Shown piece by piece: positions 8,490-17,386 of a stretch of 64,000 bases of DNA. The stretch lies in assembly GCF_000785515.1 (NCBI RefSeq), contig NZ_CP009913.1, positions 200,001 through 264,000 on the forward strand. The letters are read 5' to 3'. Within the stretch, counting starts at the first letter, position 1; every line of letters begins with the position of its first letter. The stretch comes from Streptococcus salivarius. GTDB lineage: Bacteria > Bacillota > Bacilli > Lactobacillales > Streptococcaceae. A program made the position numbers and the translations under genes. The notes under the pieces were generated by a model. It did not search any database. It saw only the letters and a program-made list of their open reading frames with translations, and was not told the DNA's origin.

Positions 8490-11400
8490 ATGTCAAAGAA
8501 AGTAGCGTCAACTAAATTATTATCAGGTTTGTTTGTAGCCGGTGGTGTCCTAGGGATGAATCAGGTTGCCAAGGCAGATAACGTGGTCAGTTCAGAAGCA
8601 ACAAAACCAGTTATTACAACTGAAGCAGATAACTTGGTGGTGGTACCAACTGAGGCCGTTGCTCCAGTAGCGACAACAGAAATAGGTCCATCAACTGCTA
8701 CTGTTGCGACAGATACTGCAACAACAGCGACAGCTTCTACAATCTTTTCACAAGCTGTGCCAGCAGAAAGTGCTAGCTCAGAAACGCTTGTAGCCAGTGA
8801 AGCACTAGCTCCTGAGTCAGCTGCTGTGGAAACCATCACATCATCATCTGATAATGCTACTGAAGCAGGACGCCATTCAACTGCTCAAGTAACACCAGTT
8901 ACAGAAGTGACAGAGCAAAACTTGAATGGTGATGCCTACTTGACAGATCCAGAAACAACAAAAGCAGCTTATAGCAAGACAGATGGTGATATTAATTATT
9001 CCGTTGTTGTGTCTAATCCAACAGCAGAAACTAAGACGATGACTGTCAACTTGACACTTCAACATGCTTCAGAAATTATCGGTCAAGATAACGTTGACCT
9101 TACGCTAGCGGCAGGAGCTTCAGCCAAGGTTTCAAACTTGACAGTAGCGTCAGAGTGGTTGACAAACAATACAGGTTACTTGGTGACAATCAGTGTCAAC
9201 GATAAATCAGGCAATGTCTTGTCAAGCAAGCGCGCTGGCTTGTCTGTTGAAGATGATTGGACAGTTTTCCCACGTTACGGTATCGTAGCAGGTTCACCAA
9301 CTGATCAAAACAGTATTCTTGTTAAAAATCTTGAAGCCTACCGTAAAGAGCTTGAGCTCATGAAGTCTATGAATATCAACTCATATTTCTTCTATGATGC
9401 TTATAATGAAGCTACAGATCCTTTCCCAGAAGGTGTCGATAGCTTTGTTCAAAAATGGAATACCTGGAGTCACACTCAGGTTGACACTAAGGCTGTTAAA
9501 GAATTGGTTGATCAAGTTCATAAGTCAGGTGCTGTTGCCATGCTTTATAACATGATTTCAGCAGATTCAAATCCAAAGAATCCGGCCCTTCCACTTGCTG
9601 CTTTGGCTTATAACTTCTACGATAGCTTTGGTAAGAAGGGTGAACCGATGACTTACACTATCGGTGATAACCCAACTCAAGTTTACTATGATCCGGCGAA
9701 TCCAGATTGGCAAAAATACATCGCAGGTGTCATGAAATCAGCTATGGATCGTATGGGATTCGATGGTTGGCAAGGTGATACAATTGGTGACAACCGTGTG
9801 ACTGATTATGAGCACCGTAACAGCACAGACGAGGCTGACTCACACATGATGTCTGATTCATATGCGTCATTTATTAATGCCATGAAGGACCTCATCGGTG
9901 AAAAGTACTACATCACAATCAATGATGTTAATGGTGGTAATGATGATAAACTAGCCAAGGCACGTCAAGATGTTGTTTATAATGAGCTTTGGACAAACGG
10001 TGGTTCAGTTATTCCAGGACGTATGCAGGTTGCCTATGGTGATTTGAAAGCACGTATCGATATGGTACGCAATAAAACTGGTAAATCACTTATCGTTGGT
10101 GCCTACATGGAAGAACCAGGGATTGATTATACTGTTCCTGGCGGAAAAGCAACTAACGGTGCTGGTAAAGATGCCCTTGCTGGTAAACCATTGCAAGCTG
10201 ATGCGACTCTTCTCGTAGATGCGACAGTAGCTGCAGCAGGTGGTTATCACATGTCCATTGCAGCCCTTGCAAATGCTAATGCGGCCCTTAACGTCCTTCA
10301 AAGTGCCTATTACCCAACGCAATACCTCAGTGTGGCTAAAGACACTATTCGTAAGCTTTACAATTACCAACAGTTTATCACTGCTTATGAAAATCTTCTC
10401 CGCGGTGAGGGTGTGACAAACAGCACTCAGGCTGTATCTACAAAGAATGCTTCTGGTGAAATCCTTTCTAAAGATGCTCTTGGTGTGACAGGAGATCAAG
10501 TTTGGACATTTGCTAAATCAGGAAAAGGTTTCTCAACTGTTCAAATGATTAATATGATGGGCATCAATGCGGGCTGGCATAATGAAGAGGGTTATGCGGA
10601 CAATAAAACACCGGACGCACAAGAAAATCTCACAGTTCGTCTTAGCCTAGCAGGTAAAACAGCCCAAGAAGCAGCTAAAATTGCTGATCAAGTCTATGTG
10701 ACGTCACCGGATGATTGGGCAACTTCAAGCATGAAGAAGGCACAAGCAAGCCTTGAAACAGATGAAAATGGTCAACCAGTGCTTGTCATTTCAGTTCCTA
10801 AACTAACTCTTTGGAACATGCTTTATATCAAGGAAGACACAACAGCAACACCGGTAGAACCAGTTACTAACCAAGCTGGTAAGAAAGTAGATAATACCGT
10901 AACATCTGAAGCAAGCTCAGAAACAGCTAAATCAGAAAATACAACAGTAAATAAAGGTTCAGAGGCTCCAACTGATACGAAACCATCTGTTGAAGCTCCT
11001 AAACTAGATGAAACAACTAAACCAGCACCATCAGTTGACGAGTTAGTAAACTCAGCAGCTGTTCCAGTGGCGATAGCTGTGTCAGAGACCGCACATGATA
11101 AGAAAGATGACAACTCAGTATCTAATACGGATCAAGGTACAGTAGCATCAGATTCAATCACTACACCAGCTTCAGAGGCTGCAAGCACAGCTGCCTCAAC
11201 AGTCTCATCAGAAGTATCAGAAAGTGTAACAGTATCATCGGAAGCATCAGAAACTGAAAATAGTTCAGAAGCATCAACTTCAGAGTCAGCAACTCCAACG
11301 ACGACAGCAATTTCAGAATCACATGCAGTAGTTGAACCAGTGGCTTCTTTGACAGAATCAGAGAGTCAGGCAAGCACTAGCCTTGTTTCAGAAACTACAA

Positions 11401-12032
11401 GCACAATTGTCTCAGTTGCTCCGTCAGAAGTATCAGAAAGCACATCAGAGGAAGTCATCCTTGATGGACTATCAGAAAACATCAATAGTTGGAATAGACT
11501 CTCTGTAGCTCCTCGCGTCTCAGAAACCTTACCAAGTACTTCTGAAACGATTACAGAAGCAGCATCACTCTTTAGCAACTATGCAAGATATTCAGAAACA
11601 GCAAGCTCAGAATCTCACTCTATGGTAGCAGCTTCTTCAGAAGTTTCTATTGAAAAATTAGCAGTATCTATCTTGAAAGATACTGAGGGAGGCTTGTATG
11701 ATGCAACAACAATCAGAAATATTGTTGAGATGATTGATAGCATTACAACAAATGTCAGCTATACTCGCAGTAGCCGTCAAGACCTTGTCAATACAGCTTC
11801 GTCAGATAACACTTACAATGGTAGTCAAGATCTTAACCTTGCAAGTAAGACAACGACGCAAGCAGGTGAAAAAGGAACAACTGAAGATCTTAAGGCTACA
11901 ATTGCTAAAACAGCAAAATCTCACAAGTGGGGAGAACATGCTGTAGCTATCCTTACAGCTATTGTCCTTGCAGGTGCGGCAACCCTTGCAGCTCTTCGTA
12001 ACTTCTTGATGTCAAAAAAAGTTGATAAATAA
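8490..12032 (+). CDS. dexA: Dextranase, GH66 family, surface protein with Ser/Thr-rich tail
   Basis: 1180 aa. The enzyme endo-hydrolyses alpha-1,6 links of dextran outside the cell. Layout: signal peptide (MSKKVASTKLLSGLFVAGGV), a low-complexity Thr/Ala/Val region to about residue 150, then the conserved GH66 region (FPRYGIVAG, INSYFFYDAYNEATDPFP, FDGWQGDTIGD, VVYNELWTNGG). D430 in QGDTIG and E499 in YNELW correspond by motif and spacing (69 residues) to the nucleophile Asp385 and acid/base Glu453 of S. mutans dextranase. A long Ser/Glu/Thr-rich stalk covers about 780-1130. The C-terminus has a hydrophobic helix (AVAILTAIVLAGAATLAAL) and a SKKVDK tail but no LPxTG-like motif, so it may be membrane-anchored rather than sortase-linked. 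The start is preceded by AGAGGGATAGAGAG. Monocistronic. Confidence 0.93.
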   Translation: MSKKVASTKLLSGLFVAGGVLGMNQVAKADNVVSSEATKPVITTEADNLVVVPTEAVAPVATTEIGPSTATVATDTATTATASTIFSQAVPAESASSETLVASEALAPESAAVETITSSSDNATEAGRHSTAQVTPVTEVTEQNLNGDAYLTDPETTKAAYSKTDGDINYSVVVSNPTAETKTMTVNLTLQHASEIIGQDNVDLTLAAGASAKVSNLTVASEWLTNNTGYLVTISVNDKSGNVLSSKRAGLSVEDDWTVFPRYGIVAGSPTDQNSILVKNLEAYRKELELMKSMNINSYFFYDAYNEATDPFPEGVDSFVQKWNTWSHTQVDTKAVKELVDQVHKSGAVAMLYNMISADSNPKNPALPLAALAYNFYDSFGKKGEPMTYTIGDNPTQVYYDPANPDWQKYIAGVMKSAMDRMGFDGWQGDTIGDNRVTDYEHRNSTDEADSHMMSDSYASFINAMKDLIGEKYYITINDVNGGNDDKLAKARQDVVYNELWTNGGSVIPGRMQVAYGDLKARIDMVRNKTGKSLIVGAYMEEPGIDYTVPGGKATNGAGKDALAGKPLQADATLLVDATVAAAGGYHMSIAALANANAALNVLQSAYYPTQYLSVAKDTIRKLYNYQQFITAYENLLRGEGVTNSTQAVSTKNASGEILSKDALGVTGDQVWTFAKSGKGFSTVQMINMMGINAGWHNEEGYADNKTPDAQENLTVRLSLAGKTAQEAAKIADQVYVTSPDDWATSSMKKAQASLETDENGQPVLVISVPKLTLWNMLYIKEDTTATPVEPVTNQAGKKVDNTVTSEASSETAKSENTTVNKGSEAPTDTKPSVEAPKLDETTKPAPSVDELVNSAAVPVAIAVSETAHDKKDDNSVSNTDQGTVASDSITTPASEAASTAASTVSSEVSESVTVSSEASETENSSEASTSESATPTTTAISESHAVVEPVASLTESESQASTSLVSETTSTIVSVAPSEVSESTSEEVILDGLSENINSWNRLSVAPRVSETLPSTSETITEAASLFSNYARYSETASSESHSMVAASSEVSIEKLAVSILKDTEGGLYDATTIRNIVEMIDSITTNVSYTRSSRQDLVNTASSDNTYNGSQDLNLASKTTTQAGEKGTTEDLKATIAKTAKSHKWGEHAVAILTAIVLAGAATLAALRNFLMSKKVDK

Positions 12033-12039
12033 TAAGTAG

Positions 12040-12070
12040 AACTCTTTGTGTAAACAAGGAGTTTTCTTTA
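12040..12070 (+). terminator. Terminator of dexA
   Basis: AACTCTTTGT (12040-12049) pairs with ACAAGGAGTT (12054-12063), followed by TTCTTT. Confidence 0.85.
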
Positions 12071-12098
12071 TACTGGCTGCTATTTTTTCTGAAAATTG

Positions 12099-12107
12099 TG
12101 ATACAAT
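12099..12107 (+). promoter_or_regulatory. Extended -10 promoter of ilvA
   Basis: TGATACAAT fits TGnTAnAAT; the start codon is 36 nt downstream. No T-box or leader is visible. Confidence 0.45.
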
Positions 12108-12142
12108 AGAAATAGTTTGAATATTGTGTCAAAGGAGAGCCA

Positions 12143-13393
12143 ATGATTACTGCAAATGATATCGTAAAGGCTAATGAAGTCTTAAAAAACGTGGTGGAAC
12201 GCACGCCACTAGATTTTGATCGCTACTTATCTGAAAAATACGGGGCGACTATTTATATTAAAAAAGAAAATATGCAAAAGGTACGCTCTTTCAAATTGCG
12301 TGGAGCTTACTATGCTATCCATCAATTGAGTGATGAGGATAAGGCGCGTGGTGTGGTTTGTGCATCAGCCGGAAACCATGCTCAAGGGGTTGCCTACACT
12401 TGTAACGAGATGAAGATTCCGGCAACCATCTTTATGCCAGTAACAACGCCTCTCCAAAAAATTGGTCAAGTCCGTTTCTTTGGTGGCAAGTTTGTAACAA
12501 TCAAATTGGTGGGAGATACCTTTGATGCTTCTGCTCAAGCAGCGCAGGAATATACCAAGTCTGAAGGGATGACTTTCATTGATCCATTCGACGATTATAA
12601 TGTCCAAGCGGGGCAAGGAACTGTTGCTTATGAAATTTATGAGCAGGCTCAAGAGGAAGGTGTTTCCTTTGATAGTATCTTAGTTCCAGTCGGAGGCGGT
12701 GGCCTTATCTCTGGTGTAGCTACCTATATCAAGGATGTGGCACCATCTATGGAGGTTATTGGTGTTGAGGCTAGTGGTGCTCGTAGTATGCGTGCTGCCT
12801 TTGACCGTGGTTATCCTGTAAAACTCGAAGAAATTGATAAGTTTGCGGACGGGATTGCTGTTCAAAAGGTAGGTGCCAAGACCTATGAAGTCGCACGTAA
12901 ATACGTTGACCGCCTCTTGGGAGTTGATGAAGGATTGATTTCAGAAACCCTAATTGATATGTACTCTAAGGTTGGTACCATTGCAGAACCCGCAGGTGCG
13001 GCATCAGTGGCAGCTTTGGAAGTGCTTAAAGATGAGATTAAAGGAAAAACCATCGTCTGCATCATTTCAGGTGGTAACAATGACATCAACCGTATGCCAG
13101 AGATGGAAGAACGTGCGCTTATCTACGATGGTATCAAGCATTACTTTGTGGTTAACTTCCCACAACGTCCTGGTGCCCTTCGTGAATTTGTAAATGATAT
13201 CTTGGGACCAAATGATGATATCACTCGTTTTGAGTACATCAAACGTGCTAATAAAGGAAAAGGTCCGGTTCTCATTGGTATAGCTCTTAGTGACAAGAAT
13301 GACTATGATGGACTTCTCGAGCGTCTTTCGGCCTTTGACCCAAGTTATATCAACCTTCACGGTAACGAAACACTATACAATATGCTTGTCTGA
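12143..13393 (+). CDS. ilvA: Threonine ammonia-lyase (threonine deaminase)
   Basis: 416 aa, the shorter IlvA form. It converts threonine to 2-oxobutanoate, the first committed step of isoleucine synthesis, with pyridoxal phosphate. The Schiff-base lysine lies in VRSFKLRGAYYA (near residue 55), the phosphate-binding loop is VGGGGLISG, and a C-terminal ACT-like regulatory domain (HYFVVNFPQRPGALREFVND) spans about residues 330-416. AAAGGAGAG stands upstream of the ATG. The other ilv genes are not adjacent. It is monocistronic between two terminators. Confidence 0.96.
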   Translation: MITANDIVKANEVLKNVVERTPLDFDRYLSEKYGATIYIKKENMQKVRSFKLRGAYYAIHQLSDEDKARGVVCASAGNHAQGVAYTCNEMKIPATIFMPVTTPLQKIGQVRFFGGKFVTIKLVGDTFDASAQAAQEYTKSEGMTFIDPFDDYNVQAGQGTVAYEIYEQAQEEGVSFDSILVPVGGGGLISGVATYIKDVAPSMEVIGVEASGARSMRAAFDRGYPVKLEEIDKFADGIAVQKVGAKTYEVARKYVDRLLGVDEGLISETLIDMYSKVGTIAEPAGAASVAALEVLKDEIKGKTIVCIISGGNNDINRMPEMEERALIYDGIKHYFVVNFPQRPGALREFVNDILGPNDDITRFEYIKRANKGKGPVLIGIALSDKNDYDGLLERLSAFDPSYINLHGNETLYNMLV

Positions 13394-13413
13394 GGACAGG
13401 TTCAGATAATGAA

Positions 13414-13441
13414 AAAAGAATCGACGAACGTCGGTTCTTTT
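13414..13441 (+). terminator. Terminator of ilvA
   Basis: AAAAGAATCGAC (13414-13425) pairs with GTCGGTTCTTTT (13430-13441). Confidence 0.85.
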
Positions 13442-13488
13442 CTACTTTAACTTAGCTATAAAATGTCACTAGGCCTTATCTTCAAACT

Positions 13489-13516
13489 AAAACCCCAGTA
13501 TTTCTACTGAGGTTTT
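13489..13516 (-). terminator. Terminator of def (minus strand)
   Basis: AAAACCCCAGTA (13489-13500) and TACTGAGGTTTT (13505-13516) form a stem just after the def stop, with T-rich sequence following on the minus strand. Confidence 0.75.
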
Positions 13517-13518
13517 CT

Positions 13519-14133
13519 TTATTCGATAATTAAGAGTCCATCTTTGATGGCGAATGGATTGTCTTTATTGATGCGGTCGTAGAACATGATACCGTTAGTA
13601 TGGTCGATTTCATGTTGAACAACGATTGAGTTGTAACCACGGAGTTTAACACGTTGCTTTTCGCCTTCTTTGTTGAAGTATTCAACAGTTACACGAGCAT
13701 GACGAACCACGTAACCAGGAACGTCGCGGTCAACTGAGAGGCATCCTTCGCCATCGCCCAAAGCAGCATCTTGAACAGAATGGGCAACTACTTTAGGGTT
13801 GTACATGATTTCTTGAAGGCTATATGCTTCTTTTGGTGGATTACCTTCAGCGTCTTCAGGGTTTGGAACGAGAACAGCGATAATGCGTTTTGAAATATCT
13901 AATTGAGGGGCTGCAAGACCGACTCCCCCACGAAGCCCCATTTTTTCGGCAATAACAGGATCTTGTGAGTTACGAAGAAACTGCATCATTTTTTCGCCTA
14001 GGATAATGTCTTCGTCTGATAGTGGGAAGGTTACATCTTCAGCGACAGCACGCAAGGTTGGATTTCCTTCGCGAATGATATCATTCATATCAATCATATG
14101 GCTGGCGCGGATAATTTTGGTTTGAGCGTCCAT
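13519..14133 (-). CDS. def: Peptide deformylase
   Basis: 204 aa type 2 (Gram-positive) deformylase, which removes the N-formyl group from new proteins. All three active-site motifs are present: [13 protein letters not shown] (metal-ligand Cys) and QHEIDH (two metal-ligand His and the catalytic Glu). The insertion typical of type 2 enzymes lies between motifs 1 and 2. A start at [19 protein letters not shown] follows AGAGGTAAAC. On the minus strand, TATAGT with an upstream TGC (14171-14179) is a plausible extended -10. Monocistronic. Confidence 0.97.
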   Translation of the reverse strand: MDAQTKIIRASHMIDMNDIIREGNPTLRAVAEDVTFPLSDEDIILGEKMMQFLRNSQDPVIAEKMGLRGGVGLAAPQLDISKRIIAVLVPNPEDAEGNPPKEAYSLQEIMYNPKVVAHSVQDAALGDGEGCLSVDRDVPGYVVRHARVTVEYFNKEGEKQRVKLRGYNSIVVQHEIDHTNGIMFYDRINKDNPFAIKDGLLIIE

Positions 14134-14226
14134 TTGTTTACCTCTATTTTCTTTGATTTACTTGTTTATAACTATAGCACAAAAGGGTTGAAAATTAAAC
14201 CATCAAGGGTTAAAGTGAGGCTTTTT

Positions 14227-14865
14227 CTAATCGATAAAAGCCAGTTTTTCCAAGGTTTTTTTCTCTAAAATACGATAGGTTTTAAAGGCCTCTTTTTCGA
14301 TAATTCCCTGGTCGATAAATTGTTTGATGACTCGCTGTACATGACGATAGCTAGTCCCAAAACGGGAAGCTAAAATGGATGGCGATAATTGAAAGATATT
14401 CTCTTCTTCACTATTCAAAATATGGGTGGCCAGACGCTCTTTGACAGAGTAGCTCGCATTCGTTGAAGCAGTGATACCTTGCTTATGCAGTGCCCTAGCC
14501 AGGTTACGTCCAATTTGGTAGAGAAAAACAGGGTCTTTGAGGAGTTCTTCTTTATTATTTAATGGGAGCTGAACTGCTTGAACCTCTTCTAAAGCAATGA
14601 CTGATGATCCTGCTGGTTGGTTGGTCATGAGTTCTACATCTCCCAATATCTGAGGCTGATTGAGCGTTTCTAGGATATGTTCTTTACCATTGAAGAGAGA
14701 ACGAACAATTTTTACCTTTCCTGATAAAATGTAGGTCAGCTCAGTGATAGCTTGCCCTTGGGTACAAATATAATCGTTCTTTTGAAAGGTGACTTTCTGT
14801 AATTGGTTGAGGTAGGGGGGTGGAAAGACCTGGTCAAGTTGAGGTCTTATGGTATGATTACGCAT
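14227..14865 (-). CDS. Crp/Fnr-family transcriptional regulator
   Basis: 212 aa. Residues about 20-125 form a cyclic-nucleotide-binding-type beta roll (ICTQGQAITELTYILSGKVKI, GDVELMTNQPA) and residues about 145-205 a winged helix-turn-helix (SPSILASRFGTSYRHVQRVIKQF). No Fe-S cysteine cluster is evident, so it is not a canonical Fnr. Domain layout resembles YeiL-like regulators. It is divergent from an MFS transporter, and a Crp-type palindrome in the gap is the likely target. AGGAGA stands before the ATG. The effector is unknown. Confidence 0.88.
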   Translation of the reverse strand: MRNHTIRPQLDQVFPPPYLNQLQKVTFQKNDYICTQGQAITELTYILSGKVKIVRSLFNGKEHILETLNQPQILGDVELMTNQPAGSSVIALEEVQAVQLPLNNKEELLKDPVFLYQIGRNLARALHKQGITASTNASYSVKERLATHILNSEEENIFQLSPSILASRFGTSYRHVQRVIKQFIDQGIIEKEAFKTYRILEKKTLEKLAFID

Positions 14866-14878
14866 ACATCTCCTTTTT

Positions 14879-14894
14879 TAGGACCTAGGTCCTA
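14879..14894. promoter_or_regulatory. Palindromic operator, likely site of the Crp/Fnr-family regulator
   Basis: TAGGACCTAGGTCCTA is a perfect 16-bp palindrome that can be read as TAGGA-N6-TCCTA, the same half-site spacing as the CRP site TGTGA-N6-TCACA. Its centre (14886.5) lies about 41.5 bp before the predicted start point of the MFS gene and 14 nt before the regulator's own ATG. Confidence 0.7.
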
Positions 14895-14915
14895 TTTTTT
14901 AAAGTCTCCTTAGAT

Positions 14916-14921
14916 TATAAT
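14916..14921 (+). promoter_or_regulatory. -10 element of the MFS transporter promoter
   Basis: A perfect TATAAT without a recognisable -35 hexamer, as expected for an activator-dependent (class II) promoter. Predicted start point is about 14928. Confidence 0.6.
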
Positions 14922-14972
14922 GAAAAAATAACTATTAGACAAGTAAGGAAAGGATGTTCTTATCCCTATATT

Positions 14973-16130
14973 ATGACACGAATTTTAGAAAAAATGAGCC
15001 TGCTTGGGCTATCCTTGCTCTTGATTTCGGCCTTTTCGATTTCAACAGCGTTACCACCTATGTTGGACTACTATAGCCCAACCTTTTCTGCCGCGCAAGT
15101 GGAGCTTCTAGTATCTGTCCCTTCATTTTCCGTAGTAGCGATGCTCTTGCTTAATTCATTTATTGACAAATGGCTAAGTGATAGACAGCTAATTGTGACT
15201 GGATTGCTCTTACTTAGTAGTGCTGGGATTTTTCCTTTTTTTGTACAAGCCTATCCTCTTGTCTTATTGTCACGTATTGCTTTTGGAATGGGGATTGGTC
15301 TTATCAATGCTAAGGCGATTGCCATCATCAGTCAACGTTATCAAGGTAAAGAGCGAGTTCAGATGTTAGGTATTCGTGGCTCCATGGAGTTGATTGGTGG
15401 AGCTTCTTGTTCTCTTTTAGTTGGACAATTACTGAAAATTCATTGGACCTTTGCCTTCCTTATCTATGGTTTTGGTTTTGTGATTTTGATTATGTATCTC
15501 CTTTTTGTGCCAACGATGGAGCAAGTGGAGAAGAAGCAGATTACAAAAAGAAAACAAGTTCTGAACAAAAAAGACCTTGGTATGATTCTTGGCATGGCTC
15601 TTTTAGCAGGTTTTGTCATCTGTATCAATTCTTCGATTAGTTTGCGCGTGCCTCTGTTTCAAGTTGCCGGTAAGACTATTGAGAGTGGTCAATCAGCCTT
15701 AGTACTGAGTTTAGAGCAGGGAATTGGAATTGTAGCTGGACTGAGCTTCGCCTCGCTTATAGGACATTTTAAAAATCGTCTTTTGACTATAGTGATGTTC
15801 TTGTTAGCGGTTTGTCTCTTTGGGATGTCAGTGGCTGGTAACTTACCGATTTTGATTTTATCTTCAGTTGGTGTTGGTTTCTTCTATAGTATTGTTTTGA
15901 CAATTATCTTTAATCGACTTTCTGAGTCTATTGATAGAAATCTGTTGAACAAGGCGACAGCCTATGTCCTCTTAGGGTGTAACCTAGGGTCAGCTATTTC
16001 CCCTTATGTTTTGAAATTATTGGCACTCATATCTCCAAGTTTTAGTTGGATTTTTCTAGCCTATGCTATCGTAAGTTTCCTACTTTTCCTTGGATTTTTT
16101 CTGAATGCAAAAATGGTTAAAAAAGTCTAA
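14973..16130 (+). CDS. MFS transporter
   Basis: 385 aa and very hydrophobic, with about 12 membrane segments arranged as two six-helix halves separated by a basic loop (KKQITKRKQVLNKKD near residue 190). The sequence SRIAFGMGIGLINAKAIAII in helix 4 is typical of the major facilitator superfamily. The general look resembles CynX/NimT-type carriers, but the substrate cannot be inferred. The start at 14973 has a poor ribosome-binding site (AAAGGA lies about 18 nt upstream), and no better in-frame start exists. It is divergent from the Crp/Fnr-family gene, which probably controls it. Confidence 0.85.
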   Translation: MTRILEKMSLLGLSLLLISAFSISTALPPMLDYYSPTFSAAQVELLVSVPSFSVVAMLLLNSFIDKWLSDRQLIVTGLLLLSSAGIFPFFVQAYPLVLLSRIAFGMGIGLINAKAIAIISQRYQGKERVQMLGIRGSMELIGGASCSLLVGQLLKIHWTFAFLIYGFGFVILIMYLLFVPTMEQVEKKQITKRKQVLNKKDLGMILGMALLAGFVICINSSISLRVPLFQVAGKTIESGQSALVLSLEQGIGIVAGLSFASLIGHFKNRLLTIVMFLLAVCLFGMSVAGNLPILILSSVGVGFFYSIVLTIIFNRLSESIDRNLLNKATAYVLLGCNLGSAISPYVLKLLALISPSFSWIFLAYAIVSFLLFLGFFLNAKMVKKV

Positions 16131-16162
16131 GCTTCAAAAACTTAATCAGTGAAATCTTGCGA

Positions 16163-16191
16163 TTGACAAAGATTAGTAGATGAGCTAAAAT
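16163..16191 (+). promoter_or_regulatory. Strong promoter of rpsO
   Basis: TTGACA (16163-16168), 17-nt spacer, TAAAAT (16186-16191). Confidence 0.85.
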
Positions 16192-16208
16192 AGAGAGGTC
16201 GTAAAGAC

Positions 16209-16260
16209 AAACCAACTCTTTCTTGGTTTTAGGAGAGCCAATCCTAAGACTCGGATGGAG
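16209..16260 (+). promoter_or_regulatory. Structured leader of rpsO, possible S15 autoregulatory RNA
   Basis: The leader forms a hairpin AAACCAA/TTGGTTT around 16209-16230 and contains AGGA and TCCT segments that could pair around 16232-16246. S15 represses its own mRNA through leader structures in several bacterial groups; that this leader does so is inference. Confidence 0.35.
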
Positions 16261-16279
16261 CAAAAAAAGGAGAAAAAAC

Positions 16280-16549
16280 ATGGCAATCTCAAAAGAGAAA
16301 AAAAATGAAATCATTGCTCAATACGCACGTCACGAAGGTGACACTGGTTCAGTAGAGGTTCAAGTTGCTGTCCTTACTTGGGAAATCAACCACCTTAACG
16401 AACACATTAAACAACACAAAAAAGACCACGCTACTTACCGTGGTTTGATGAAAAAAATCGGTCACCGTCGTAACTTGTTGGCATACCTTCGCCGCACAGA
16501 CGTTAACCGTTACCGTGAGTTGATTAGCTCACTCGGACTTCGTCGTTAA
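16280..16549 (+). CDS. rpsO: 30S ribosomal protein S15
   Basis: 89 aa from the ATG at 16280, preceded by AAAGGAG. S15 is a primary 16S rRNA-binding protein of the 30S platform. Conserved segments [31 protein letters not shown] and [16 protein letters not shown] are present. An in-frame extension to 16223 lies in the leader and is rejected. The gene is monocistronic with a strong promoter and a series of hairpins downstream. The usual neighbour pnp is absent. Confidence 0.98.
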   Translation: MAISKEKKNEIIAQYARHEGDTGSVEVQVAVLTWEINHLNEHIKQHKKDHATYRGLMKKIGHRRNLLAYLRRTDVNRYRELISSLGLRR

Positions 16550-16598
16550 TTCAAGATACAAGTGCCTAGGCCTTGTTCAATTGAATACACGAAAATGG

Positions 16599-16626
16599 AA
16601 CTGCTCTATGATGGGGCAGTTTTTCT
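16599..16626 (+). terminator. First of three tandem hairpins after rpsO
   Basis: AACTGCTC (16599-16606) pairs with GGGCAGTT (16614-16621), followed by a T-rich run. Confidence 0.8.
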
Positions 16627-16655
16627 TTTTCACTCGGATTTTACCCGAGTGAAAA
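16627..16655. repeat. Second hairpin after rpsO
   Basis: TTTTCACTCGG (16627-16637) pairs perfectly with CCGAGTGAAAA (16645-16655). Confidence 0.75.
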
Positions 16656-16687
16656 ACAGCTCTCTAGATATAGAGGGCTGTTTTTTT
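16653..16687 (+). terminator. Third hairpin after rpsO, strong terminator
   Basis: AAAACAGCTCTCTA (16653-16666) pairs with TAGAGGGCTGTTTT (16671-16684), then T3. It shares A residues with the second hairpin, so the two may be alternatives. Confidence 0.85.
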
Positions 16688-16732
16688 GTATTCCTCTAAA
16701 AATTTTCTGACGATGATTAATCTATCGAACAA

Positions 16733-16763
16733 AAAAACTCCAAAATTAATTCTGGAAGTTTTT
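16733..16763 (-). terminator. Terminator of the VanZ-like gene (minus strand)
   Basis: An imperfect stem AAAAACTCCA / TGGAAGTTTTT with one bulge lies directly after the stop codon on the minus strand, with a T run beyond. Confidence 0.7.
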
Positions 16764-17354
16764 CTATTTTAAAATCTTTTTGATAACTGTTTGAAATTGA
16801 GGGAGTTGATGGATAGCAGTTCCGATAAGGATACCTAACATATTTAAGGTGATATCTCCCAAATCAAAGACTCCTAAATGTCCGAAGTACTGAATGGATT
16901 CGACGGAGAAAAGGGTAAGGAGACAGAGTAGGAGATTACTCAATCGTGAAGAAAAGAGGAGTCCCAGAGGGATGAACATTAACAGGTTCATGATGGGAAC
17001 GAAGTGGCTGCCCCAGTATAATTCCCGAGCGAAGGAGAGGGGGTTAAGTGAGAGACCTTGGGTACCAATGTTTTTCAAGAAAAGTAGGTAGAAGAGAGCA
17101 AGAAAGTAAATGAAGTAGAGTAGGAGTAGTGTCTGTTTTTTCAGCTTTCTAGTAAGAAGGAGTTTCAAAAAAGCGTAGACAAAGTAACTCAGTAGGACAA
17201 TAATGACTAGGTTGAGTAAGACTTGAAAGTAGGAGCCATAATGGGCGATGTAATGAACGTACTGTTCGAGATGCCCCCTATAAAACCAATAAGACAAGGC
17301 CAGTGAGAGCATTCCTAGTAAGATGTTACTCAATGTTTTTAATGTTTTTGCCAC
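16764..17354 (-). CDS. VanZ-like family membrane protein
   Basis: 196 aa with about five to six membrane segments. The C-terminal half has the VanZ-like pattern (VPIMNLLMFIPLGLLFS, SVESIQYFGHLGVFDLGDITLNMLG). VanZ itself gives low-level teicoplanin resistance, but most chromosomal members have no known role. The start is GTG at 17354, supported by GGAGGA 6 nt upstream. It has a TGATATAAT extended -10 on the minus strand (17387-17395). Monocistronic. Confidence 0.85.
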   Translation of the reverse strand: MAKTLKTLSNILLGMLSLALSYWFYRGHLEQYVHYIAHYGSYFQVLLNLVIIVLLSYFVYAFLKLLLTRKLKKQTLLLLYFIYFLALFYLLFLKNIGTQGLSLNPLSFARELYWGSHFVPIMNLLMFIPLGLLFSSRLSNLLLCLLTLFSVESIQYFGHLGVFDLGDITLNMLGILIGTAIHQLPQFQTVIKKILK

Positions 17355-17386
17355 TTTGCTCCTCCATTTGCATATGATGAGTACAC

